Positions 1 through 6,974 of a stretch of 64,000 nucleotides of DNA are shown piece by piece (the first letter of the stretch is position 1; each line of letters starts with the position of its first letter). Origin of the DNA: Paraprevotella clara YIT 11840. GTDB taxonomy: Bacteria; Bacteroidota; Bacteroidia; Bacteroidales; Bacteroidaceae. The notes under the pieces were generated by a model. It did no database searches. It saw only the letters and a program-made list of their open reading frames with translations, and was not told where the DNA came from. The translations under genes and the position numbers were made by a program. The DNA lies in assembly GCF_000233955.1 (NCBI RefSeq), contig NZ_JH376618.1, positions 1 to 64,000 of the forward strand. The letters run 5' to 3'.

Positions 1-2
1 AC

Positions 3-119
3 AAAGAAAAGGAATTATCGCAAGAAATCAAAGTAAAAGAGTATAAAATATTTTTTGATACTTTGGGAATGTTCCGTTGGCTCTTGAAGAGAGCGGGCAA
101 GAGAGAAGTGGCCCTTTAG
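3..119 (+). CDS. C-terminal end of an unidentified protein, cut by the window edge
   Basis: An open frame enters at the left edge and stops at TAG 117-119. It gives 38 codons ending in ...WLLKRAGKREVAL, a lysine-, glutamate- and arginine-rich tail that looks like a real protein C-terminus. The minus-strand frames over the same bases have no better claim. Too little is visible to name a family; the remainder lies outside the window. Confidence 0.4.
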   Translation, partial: KEKELSQEIKVKEYKIFFDTLGMFRWLLKRAGKREVAL

Positions 120-329
120 TTCTCCTTTTTCGTCTCTTATTTTTGCCGTAAATCGGAAAATCGTTGTGGTGCGATTGATTTTCCGGTTTGCGGTAATTGT
201 TTTCGGTTTCTTTGTTTGTCTTTCTATGCCTCTTCCCTCCATACAAGGATATATGTGAAAAAATCCATTCGCATCCTTCAGACTTGTTGTTTTACAGATT
301 ATTAAGGTGAACTTTCTTCATCTATAGGG

Positions 330-427
330 TTCACCGGGTATTCACCGGAGAGGGTTATGAAGATGTCGGTCGGGGATGATTGCCGCTGAAAGAAGGCTGA
401 AGGATGGATTAGTACATCCTTCACCGG
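330..427. repeat. Three TTCACCGG copies and a short hairpin in a non-coding stretch
   Basis: TTCACCGG occurs at 330-337, 341-348 and 420-427. A nine-base inverted repeat (TGAAGGATG at 398-406, CATCCTTCA at 415-423) lies between the second and third copies and has no T-run. The stretch 120-711 otherwise holds nothing I can support as a gene. It may be a decayed intergenic repeat. Confidence 0.3.
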
Positions 428-711
428 AATCTATTGTGTTCCAAGAGATTGTAAACTATCCTGAAAGATGAAACATGTTTTTTGAAAACTTGCTGTGGAG
501 AACAATCTTTGTGAATTTATAACGCTCTGAATGATGACTTTGTAATGTATGTAAAAGAAACTATGTGAAATTTAGCACCATTATAGTTTCTGTCTTTTAT
601 TTTTTGAAAAAAGCCGTATTTACTGATAAGTTCCTTATTCTGTGGCAGGAAGGCCTGCCAATATTCGCTCGGCAATATTTTTCAGATGCTTGGTGACCTA
701 ATCATAATCCG

Positions 712-1317
712 TTATATTCGTTTTAGAACAAGCTGAAAGTCATTATTTATTCTTTTGATATCGAAAGGAGTATTGCATAAAGCCTTTTTCATATTATGTT
801 TGAGGGTATTTACGCGTTTTCGTGAGGAATCTGAACCATCGTAGTAGTTTTCTCCCAAGATGGAGTTTAGTTCCTCCACGTGTAAAGTGTGTGTATCCTT
901 TTCTATCAGCTTCTCCAGTACAAGGATTACTTGCGTTCGGCTTTTTATCAATATGGTATCATTGTATGTGATAGTATGGTCGTTGATTTGTATTTTCAGT
1001 AATTCCTTTTCCAAATTATCCTCTTCCATTTGTATTGGGATTGATGATACTTGTCCTTTTGCTGTTCTTATTGTTCTATGCCACTTCTTTAGTAGAAAGA
1101 TGGTAGTGATGCAACAAATTAAGATGATGAGTATTCCTTCAATATATGCGAACGGCAATACTTCTTGCAAAATGCTGTTAGGGATGGTTTTATTCATATA
1201 ACTAAGTTCCAGGCCTGTATGCCATGATGGGATTTTGTTTATGTTCCATATAATAATTATAATAGCGATAATGGCTGATATAATGGCAGAAGTCAATATT
1301 TTGTTTTCTTTCTTCAT
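712..1317 (-). CDS. Membrane-anchored putative winged-helix regulator, paralogue of 3754-4401
   Basis: About 201 residues. Two hydrophobic segments (roughly residues 8-27 and 52-75) are followed by a basic linker and a C-terminal domain of about 100 residues. That domain matches the C-terminal half of 3754-4401: LxLEEFNxIL-like, then a Ser/Arg/Lys-rich recognition-helix-like stretch, NxK.....ALxxxPFDI, and a closing strand. This pattern suggests a divergent winged-helix DNA-binding domain tethered to the inner membrane. It is transcribed away from the transglutaminase gene. An ATG at 1332 is possible, but the predicted promoter (1344-1374) would leave almost no leader, so ATG 1317 (MKKENK) is preferred. 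Family and DNA binding are inferred, not shown. Confidence 0.6.
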   Translation of the reverse strand: MKKENKILTSAIISAIIAIIIIIWNINKIPSWHTGLELSYMNKTIPNSILQEVLPFAYIEGILIILICCITTIFLLKKWHRTIRTAKGQVSSIPIQMEEDNLEKELLKIQINDHTITYNDTILIKSRTQVILVLEKLIEKDTHTLHVEELNSILGENYYDGSDSSRKRVNTLKHNMKKALCNTPFDIKRINNDFQLVLKRI

Positions 1318-1343
1318 ATTTCGTATGAACAATGTCCTTTTTG

Positions 1344-1374
1344 CAAAATTAAATAAATTCTTTTGTTTCTACAA
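1344..1374 (-). promoter_or_regulatory. Bacteroidetes-type promoter for the 712-1317 regulator
   Basis: On the minus strand TAATTTTG (-7, plus 1344-1351) is preceded at exactly 20 bp by TTG (-33, plus 1372-1374). It lies about 27 bp upstream of ATG 1317. Further out, at 1475-1484, is a 10-bp palindrome, AACGTACGTT, that could be an operator. Confidence 0.5.
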
Positions 1375-1565
1375 CTAATACAAAGGGATAAAATATACTT
1401 AAATTTGGTGGTATTTGTCTTTTTCTATGTCCTTTGAAGGTTAAACACAATTGTACGTAGGTTGCACGGAATGTAACGTACGTTTCACCATAATAAAACT
1501 TAATGTGGGATGGAATGTTCGTTATCAAACTTTTTTTGATGATTATTCTACTGAAAATCAAATCT

Positions 1566-1603
1566 GTTTATAGTGTGTTTATTTTCCGTTTATAAATGTT
1601 TAT
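1566..1603 (+). promoter_or_regulatory. Helically phased GTTTAT direct-repeat array
   Basis: Four copies of GTTTAT start at 1566, 1577, 1588 and 1598, so spacings are 11, 11 and 10 bp, one helical turn each. Three are TGTTTAT and one CGTTTAT. The array ends 8 bp before a predicted -33 element, the usual place for activator binding. It fits a multimeric regulator contacting one DNA face. The candidate binders are the two adjacent membrane-anchored regulators. Confidence 0.55.
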
Positions 1604-1611
1604 TGCAAAAA

Positions 1612-1643
1612 TTTGTTTTTTATTTAGCTATATTGTTACTTTG
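1612..1643 (+). promoter_or_regulatory. Promoter for the transglutaminase-like lipoprotein
   Basis: TTTG (1612-1615), a 20-bp spacer, then TTACTTTG (1636-1643), one mismatch from TAnnTTTG. The same TTACTTT core recurs at the NVEALA promoter (4815-4822). The leader to the start codon would be about 130 nt. Confidence 0.5.
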
Positions 1644-1782
1644 TATTGTTTCCCAATCAAGTAAGTGGAAAAATAATATGAAAGGCAGCATAAGGTTTCT
1701 TGTTCTATTTAGAGAAGATAAATTAGTAGAGAGATAATGTAAAATACCAAGAATATAAATATAAAATATTTTAATGAACTGT

Positions 1783-3735
1783 ATGAAGGAGTATTTATTA
1801 AGTGTCGTAGGAGTATTAAGCATTTTAAGTGTGGGGTGTGTTCCAGACGAGGAAATGAAGGTACGTAATTTGGTATTGAGGGAAAATCCGGGATTACGGC
1901 ATGTATTGCAGCTTTATGAAGGAGATTCTTTAAAATACAAGGCTGCTCTGTTTTTGATAGACAATTTACCTTATCACCAAGGTGTGGACAGCGGTGACTT
2001 GAGACCGATGTATAAATCCTACGAATTGTTCAGTACCGGTAAATTTTCTTATCAGGAGGCTTTGGATTCTGCAGCACGACAATATGGCTTTTCCGGTGTG
2101 GGAAAGATTGCCATGAAAAAAGATGTATATATCGACCCCGCCTATCTTGTGGGAAACATAGAGTGGGCGTTTAAAGTGTGGCGTGAACAGCCGTGGGGAA
2201 AAAATGTTTCATTTGAGCAGTTTTGTGAATACGTTTTGCCTTATCGTGTGGGTAATGAGAAACTTGAGCCTTGGCGCGAAAGATTGTATTACCAATTTAT
2301 GCCTATCATAGAAAAACATAAGAACGATCCGGAAATAGAGAACCCCGTGCATGCCGCATTTGTCGTGCGCGACAGTTTGCTCAGGACACCACATTACTTT
2401 ACCGGTGAAATGGGGACAAGCGTGCGTGTCGGGCCTCGGATTGCGGATTGGCGGAGTGGAAGTTGTCTGGATTTATGCGATGCATTGGTTTACATTTACA
2501 GGGCATTGGGTATTCCGTGCGGCATTGAAGAGCTTCCTTTGAGGGGAAACAACAACGTTCCTCATTATTGGATTTTTGTGGATGACCCTGAAGGGCAGAC
2601 TTGGTTTTCTTCGATGTTTTACCGTCGTCCCCGTTTCCTGAAAGCGGAAGATTATGTGGATGTATATGGAAAGGTTTTCCGTCAGAAGTTCGGGCTTAAT
2701 CGTCGGATAATAGAGGAAATGGATGTTAGGCCTAAAGATGTCCACCCGGTCTTCCGCTATCCTTGTTTCGAGGACGTGACCCGCATATATGGCAGAGAGC
2801 AAGCATATAAACTGTCTGTTGGGAAAGACCGTTTTATTCAGGAACCGAAGGAAGGCGAACCAGTTTATCTCTGCATGTCCGAAAGGTATTCATGGAAACC
2901 GGTCGGGTGGGATATTTATGACGGTATGGCGGCTGTTTTTGAAGATTGCCATGGCGGTACGGTATATTGCTTAGCCCTTTATGACCAAGAGAGTGGGGAA
3001 CTGGAAATGATTTCCAATCCTTTTAGTGTAGATGTTGAAACTGGAAAAATGGCTTATTATGAGCCTGGACCGGAGACTGAGGATGTCGTATTGTTGAGTA
3101 AATTCGGAATGTTTGCGGAATTCTTTTTGGGACGTATGGTGGACGGTGTATTCGAGGGTAGCAATATACCTGGATTTGAGCATCCGGACACATTATTCCA
3201 TATTCACGACGTACCGGATCGCTTATGTACTGTGGTTCGCGCCGATTCGTCAAAGGCTTACCGCTATGTGCGTTATCTTGGGCCACGGGGTGGATTCTGC
3301 AATGTGTCCGAGGTGGGTTTCTATTCCTCATGGACAGACGACATGCCCTTGAAAGGAGAAATTTTGGGGCCTGAGGATGGAGCACGTGGCAGCCATTCCT
3401 ATTTCAATGTGTTCGATGGGCATACGGACACCTCATACGACTATCCCTTAGATTATGGCGGTTGGGCAGGGTTGGACTTGGGAGAGCAAAAGCATGTGGG
3501 CAAGATTGTCTACACACCCCGCAATCGGGACAACTTTGTTCGGGAAGGTGACGTTTATGAACTGTTCGTGTGCCGTGGGGGGAAATGGGAGTCAGCAGGT
3601 CGGCAAGTTGCCCATTCGGATTCCCTGCTTTTTCAGAATGTGCCGAAACATGCCCTGTTGTTATTACGCGACCATAGTCGGGGGGTAGCGGAGCGTCTGT
3701 TTGAATACAAAGAAGGAAAGCAGCGTTTTTGGTAA
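1783..3735 (+). CDS. Transglutaminase-like lipoprotein with C-terminal discoidin-type domain
   Basis: 650 residues. The lipoprotein signal ends LSVGC with the lipid-accepting Cys at 19, so the protein should sit in a membrane facing the periplasm or surface. The transglutaminase-core triad is visible: Cys228 (SGSCLDLCD), His261 (PHYWIF) and Asp267 (VDDPEG). Such folds act as peptide cross-linkers, deamidases or, often in bacteria, proteases. The last hundred residues (FNVFDGHTDTSYDYP, then WAGLDLGEQKHVGKI) look like an F5/8 type C module. An ATG at 1774 would add three residues; 1783 gives a more typical signal. The regulator at 3754 follows after 18 bp and is probably co-transcribed. A role in peptide processing is inferred from position only. 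Confidence 0.7.
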   Translation: MKEYLLSVVGVLSILSVGCVPDEEMKVRNLVLRENPGLRHVLQLYEGDSLKYKAALFLIDNLPYHQGVDSGDLRPMYKSYELFSTGKFSYQEALDSAARQYGFSGVGKIAMKKDVYIDPAYLVGNIEWAFKVWREQPWGKNVSFEQFCEYVLPYRVGNEKLEPWRERLYYQFMPIIEKHKNDPEIENPVHAAFVVRDSLLRTPHYFTGEMGTSVRVGPRIADWRSGSCLDLCDALVYIYRALGIPCGIEELPLRGNNNVPHYWIFVDDPEGQTWFSSMFYRRPRFLKAEDYVDVYGKVFRQKFGLNRRIIEEMDVRPKDVHPVFRYPCFEDVTRIYGREQAYKLSVGKDRFIQEPKEGEPVYLCMSERYSWKPVGWDIYDGMAAVFEDCHGGTVYCLALYDQESGELEMISNPFSVDVETGKMAYYEPGPETEDVVLLSKFGMFAEFFLGRMVDGVFEGSNIPGFEHPDTLFHIHDVPDRLCTVVRADSSKAYRYVRYLGPRGGFCNVSEVGFYSSWTDDMPLKGEILGPEDGARGSHSYFNVFDGHTDTSYDYPLDYGGWAGLDLGEQKHVGKIVYTPRNRDNFVREGDVYELFVCRGGKWESAGRQVAHSDSLLFQNVPKHALLLLRDHSRGVAERLFEYKEGKQRFW

Positions 3736-3753
3736 TATTAAAATACTCATGTT

Positions 3754-4401
3754 ATGGTAAGAATAAATAAGCAGGTTTTAAAGTCGGTGTCCGTTCCGGT
3801 GCTATGGGGCGGATTATGGTTGTGTGAGGCCTTGGGATTTGTTTTCATGCTGAAGGAATGGCGTGATTATCCGTTGTGGTGCGATTTAATGCTTACGGAA
3901 ACCTTCCGGATGGATGCCTTTCACGTCAAGCTCCTGTATGCTTTTTGTATCTCCATGTCTTGCCTTTTGGTGTTGACCGCTCTGGTTTTCTACGTTTCCC
4001 TGTCCCGCTGTTTGAAATTTCTCAAGTCGGAAGAAAAAGTTTGTTCCGAAGAGAGTATGAGCGAGGTGTTGCCCTCTGTTCATTATGCGTTACATGTTGA
4101 TACGTTCGGTGGGATTGTGTCGTACGAAGGGAATACGGTTAGGGTGGCACCTCGTGTGGCTCTGTTTTTGAATGTCTTGGTAAAGAAGGAAAACCATACC
4201 TTGACGTTGGAAGAATTCAATGAAATATTCAATTCTATTCCTTATGAAAAACTGGGATGTAGCAAATCTAAAATAAGGAATATGAAGTATTATGCCCGTC
4301 AGGCATTAAAATCGATGCCTTTTGATGTGGTAAGTGATTCTTCCGGTAGTTTTTGTCTCGTGTATATTGACAATAAAGAAAGTCGTTTTATCAACCTTTA
4401 A
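3754..4401 (+). CDS. Membrane-anchored putative winged-helix regulator, paralogue of 712-1317
   Basis: 215 residues. Two hydrophobic segments (about 13-34 and 60-86) precede a cytoplasmic linker and a C-terminal domain from about residue 115. That domain shares LEEFNEIFNSI, SKSKIRNMKYYARQALKSMPFDVV and a final strand with the other regulator, consistent with a winged helix. There is no independent promoter in the 18 bp after the transglutaminase gene, so the pair probably forms one transcript that also makes a feedback regulator. It lies immediately before the decayed NVEALA copy and the TTGTAAACG array. Signal sensing across the membrane is inferred from architecture. Confidence 0.6.
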   Translation: MVRINKQVLKSVSVPVLWGGLWLCEALGFVFMLKEWRDYPLWCDLMLTETFRMDAFHVKLLYAFCISMSCLLVLTALVFYVSLSRCLKFLKSEEKVCSEESMSEVLPSVHYALHVDTFGGIVSYEGNTVRVAPRVALFLNVLVKKENHTLTLEEFNEIFNSIPYEKLGCSKSKIRNMKYYARQALKSMPFDVVSDSSGSFCLVYIDNKESRFINL

Positions 4402-4410
4402 GGTATTCCT

Positions 4411-4676
4411 TTGATTTTGAATGGGATTTTATAACTGGGTTGCCGGTCGGTGCACCCTAAGGCTATAATGTGTACATGGGAGTGGATGAAAGTGATTTGT
4501 TGTTGGCTAATGCGGAGGTTTTGGCACGCAATGAAATTGGTAAGCGTTATCGTGGCCATGGTGAATTTATGGCTTCCATTTATATGAAGCAACATCGAAC
4601 AGATGAAAAGGGGGCATATGTTTATATCCCGGAACGCGTTGCCAGAGCTATTTGGCATTCTTTTGGGGTATGTTGA
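4411..4676 (+). pseudogene. Decayed NVEALA-family peptide gene
   Basis: In the frame ending at TGA 4676 the text reads LGLPVGAP, stop (TAA 4458-4460), then GYNVYMGVDESDLLLANAEVLARNE. This aligns with VLGLSAYAGYRTYDAYNGVSE and the LLLANAEALA motif of the intact peptide at 4908. The leader is degraded, lacks a proper start and is cut by the stop. A GTG at 4470 could only start a product without a signal. The residues after the motif (about 45, ending FGVC) do not resemble the intact core, which suggests a different ancestral peptide. The copy is probably dead and left by duplication. Confidence 0.65.
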
Positions 4677-4697
4677 GATAAACAAGCCTGTTTATTC

Positions 4698-4792
4698 TTG
4701 TAAACGCCTTGTAAACGTATCTTGTAATATATTGGAAATGAGCGTAAATGGCCGTTTACAATTTTGTAAACGAAAAAGGACGCTTGTAAACG
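4698..4792. promoter_or_regulatory. Operator cluster of TTGTAAACG repeats upstream of the NVEALA operon
   Basis: Exact TTGTAAACG occurs at 4698-4706, 4709-4717, 4764-4772 and 4784-4792. An inverted copy, CGTTTACAA, is at 4753-4761 and a degenerate copy, TTGTAATA, at 4722-4729. The first two are 11 bp apart. The inverted copy and the one at 4764 form a palindrome with a 2-bp centre. The last copy touches the predicted -33 element. The core resembles the GTTTAT array at 1566 read on the other strand. Confidence 0.65.
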
Positions 4793-4822
4793 CTTGTTTT
4801 TGAAAATTTTGTGATTACTTTA
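4793..4822 (+). promoter_or_regulatory. Promoter of the NVEALA operon
   Basis: CTTG (4793-4796), an 18-bp gap, then TTACTTTA (4815-4822), a weak match to the Bacteroidetes -7 element and nearly the same as the -7 at 1636. The weak match and the abutting repeat cluster suggest an activator-dependent promoter. Confidence 0.4.
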
Positions 4823-4842
4823 CCTGCGAATCCCACGCAGGT
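4822..4842 (+). other. Hairpin near the start of the NVEALA 5' leader
   Basis: ACCTGCG (4822-4828) pairs with CGCAGGT (4836-4842) around a 7-base loop. It overlaps or just follows the predicted transcription start, leaving a leader of about 80 nt, so it could protect the 5' end or affect expression. It has no T-run. Confidence 0.35.
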
Positions 4843-4907
4843 GATCGGCAAGAAGAGCGTGAAGCCGCGAAACCTGCAAAGGGTATAATTATTAAAAATT
4901 AAATGTT

Positions 4908-5204
4908 ATGAAGAAGAAGTTCTTCGCGCCCTTAATAGGCGCAGTGGTGTTGGGCTTGTCGGCCTACGCCGGGTATCGCACTTATGATGCGTACAATGGA
5001 GTGAGTGAAAGTGACTTGTTGTTGGCAAATGCGGAAGCGTTGGCAAACCAAGATGAAGGCGGTTATGAATATCCTAATGGATACCAAGTTATTTTTGACT
5101 GTGGAGTATCTCTTGGAGGTTTGAAAAAATGTCGAGCCAAAATTGTAACTTGTCCAGGTGGAGGTAGTGGGTGTGATACTAGAAAATGTCCTGTACATGG
5201 GTAA
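4908..5204 (+). CDS. NVEALA-family cysteine-rich secreted peptide precursor
   Basis: 98 residues. MKKKFF and a hydrophobic segment (about 8-24) form a signal or anchor, followed by the family hallmark in the form LLLANAEALAN (about residues 38-48). The NVEALA family is known from gut Bacteroidetes as short leader-bearing proteins of unknown function, often next to six-bladed beta-propeller lipoproteins, as here. The C-terminal part has five cysteines (FDC, KKC, VTC, SGC, RKC) and a glycine run. The small exported cysteine-rich core could form disulfides. It heads an operon with the propeller gene 13 bp downstream. Cleavage at the motif and a signalling or antimicrobial role are guesses. Confidence 0.75.
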   Translation: MKKKFFAPLIGAVVLGLSAYAGYRTYDAYNGVSESDLLLANAEALANQDEGGYEYPNGYQVIFDCGVSLGGLKKCRAKIVTCPGGGSGCDTRKCPVHG

Positions 5205-5217
5205 GAGCTGATCTATT

Positions 5218-6336
5218 ATGAGGAGAATAATTTTTTTTATATGTGTGGTGCTTTTTGCTGCCTGTTCTCAAAAGTCTGAAAAGGATGGAATTTTAAAAAT
5301 TACTGAAGTTTTAGATTTTGAGAAACAGGAAATGGGAAGTATTTCAGATTGTGTGGATTCTGTTACTTATCTTCCTTTAAAACTTACGCAAGAGGCCTTG
5401 TTTCGCAATATTGATAAAATGTTGTGTGAAAACGGAATGATGTATATAGGCGATTTTCGAACTCGTAAAATTACCGTATGCAACATGAATGGAAATGTGA
5501 ACTTTGTCCTTAACAAATTTGGAAATGGAGAGGGGGAATATCAAGAAATAAGGAATTTTACTGTAGATAAAAACAATATATACATATTGGATAATTATCG
5601 GCGTAAAGTTTATCTTTATGATGCTTATACAGGGGAATATAAAGGTAAAAAAGATTTATCCATTGTGGCATGGGATATAGCAACTCTTTCAGATGGAAAA
5701 TTTTTGTTAACTTTTGTTCCTAATAGTGGAGGCAATTTGAAAGAAAAACAGAGTAAGTACCTTATTTATATAACAGATAACGAGTTCAATGTCATTACAG
5801 GTCTACTTCCGTATGATGAAAATTATTCAGAGCCGATAGGTTATATTCGCTATTTTACCAATTATGGTGATAATGTTTACTTCAGTTCATGGAGATTTGA
5901 CGGAGTTACAATATTTCCAAAGGAGAATCCAGAGAACTATACTTGTGTAAGTATTGACTTTGAGAATAAAATCCCTGAAGAGCATAGATTTGATACAGAG
6001 AAAGTAGAGCAAGGAAGCTATAATTATTTGGCTGGAGTTCCTTTCTTTTGTAGCAATTATATTGCAATGGAGGTTGTAGAAGGTGAATTTTCAGAGAATT
6101 ATCTTTATTGTAGAAAAGATTCAATGTTTTACCGTAATCCTTCAGATGACACAAAAAATTGGAGTAATGTTATGTTGTCACCAATTTCATACTATCAAAA
6201 TAAATTTGTAAGTGTGATACCTGGATATGATATATATGATGAATTGGTTCGAAAAGGATTTAGACGTGCTGATCATCAAGTTGAAAATAGTATTAAAGAA
6301 GGGGATTGGGTTTTATTGTTTTATACGATGAAATAA
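5218..6336 (+). CDS. Six-bladed beta-propeller lipoprotein
   Basis: 372 residues. The lipoprotein signal ends LFAAC (Cys16). The body has the repeated strand pattern of the six-bladed beta-propeller family common in Bacteroidetes: FGNGEGEYQEIRNFTVD followed by NIYILDNYRRKVYLYD, a typical NHL-like blade. These proteins are usually linked to NVEALA genes, and their function is unknown; binding of the peptide or a sugar ligand would suit the fold. The gene is strongly AT-rich, unlike the genes from 6975 on. An intrinsic-terminator-like hairpin follows at 6355. Confidence 0.8.
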   Translation: MRRIIFFICVVLFAACSQKSEKDGILKITEVLDFEKQEMGSISDCVDSVTYLPLKLTQEALFRNIDKMLCENGMMYIGDFRTRKITVCNMNGNVNFVLNKFGNGEGEYQEIRNFTVDKNNIYILDNYRRKVYLYDAYTGEYKGKKDLSIVAWDIATLSDGKFLLTFVPNSGGNLKEKQSKYLIYITDNEFNVITGLLPYDENYSEPIGYIRYFTNYGDNVYFSSWRFDGVTIFPKENPENYTCVSIDFENKIPEEHRFDTEKVEQGSYNYLAGVPFFCSNYIAMEVVEGEFSENYLYCRKDSMFYRNPSDDTKNWSNVMLSPISYYQNKFVSVIPGYDIYDELVRKGFRRADHQVENSIKEGDWVLLFYTMK

Positions 6337-6354
6337 AATTCTTTTTGTGAAAAT

Positions 6355-6384
6355 AGGTAGAGGGTATTTTAAATACCCCTACCT
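6355..6384 (+). terminator. Intra-operon terminator or attenuator
   Basis: AGGTAG, a bulged A, then GGGTATTT pairs with AAATACCC and CTACCT around a minimal loop. TCTTT follows. The next start codon is at 6401 with no room for a promoter, so partial read-through is likely. It would keep peptide and propeller mRNA above the downstream machinery. Confidence 0.6.
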
Positions 6385-6400
6385 TCTTTAGTCTTTAATA

Positions 6401-6973
6401 ATGAGTTTCATGGTCTTGAAATACATATTAACGAGTTTGTTTTCTAGTATTCTCTTTTTCTCTTGTAGCAAGAAAGGACAAGTAAAAGGGGAATTAGAGG
6501 CATTTCAGTCTCAGATTATTACTTTATGTTTGGATAGTATGGAGTACGTAGAGAGAGGACAAGAGATTGATTCTGAAATAAACGCTCCATCTTTTCAATG
6601 GGTTGTATATGCAGATTCTTTGGTTTGTTCATCTTGTAAATTGAGCGAAATGTATAAATGGGACGAGCTGTTACGGAAAGTTGGGATGTATGGAGAGGAT
6701 TTGAAGTTTTATTTTATTTTTTCTCCTTCCACTGAAGATCGGTTTGGCTTTGATTGGACGGTAAGGACGTATGCGCCTGAATATCCCATTTATATAGATA
6801 CGCTTGGTATATTTGAACGTTCAAATCCCCATTTGCCGCATAATCCAATGTTTCACACTTTCCTTTTGGATGAAAACAACAACGTGCTGTTGGTCGGCAA
6901 TCCTTTGGAGAATGAGAAGATAGAGGAAATGTTTTGGCAAATAGTGGAAGAAAAGTTAGGCAAACGAGAATAA
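6401..6973 (+). CDS. Thioredoxin-like CxxC lipoprotein
   Basis: 190 residues. A lipoprotein signal ends LFFSC (Cys22); Met4 is an alternative start. The region WVVYADSLVCSSCKL contains a redox pair, Cys76 and Cys79, after a beta strand as in thioredoxin-like proteins. NPMFHTFLLDENNNVLLVGNP near residue 150 fits the cis-Pro strand and following strands. It probably acts as a membrane-tethered thiol-disulfide protein outside the cytoplasm. The neighbouring peptide has five cysteines and the next gene is MauE/DoxX-like, so disulfide formation or isomerisation of the peptide is a reasonable inference. The next gene starts one base after the stop codon. Confidence 0.65.
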   Translation: MSFMVLKYILTSLFSSILFFSCSKKGQVKGELEAFQSQIITLCLDSMEYVERGQEIDSEINAPSFQWVVYADSLVCSSCKLSEMYKWDELLRKVGMYGEDLKFYFIFSPSTEDRFGFDWTVRTYAPEYPIYIDTLGIFERSNPHLPHNPMFHTFLLDENNNVLLVGNPLENEKIEEMFWQIVEEKLGKRE

Positions 6974-6974
6974 A

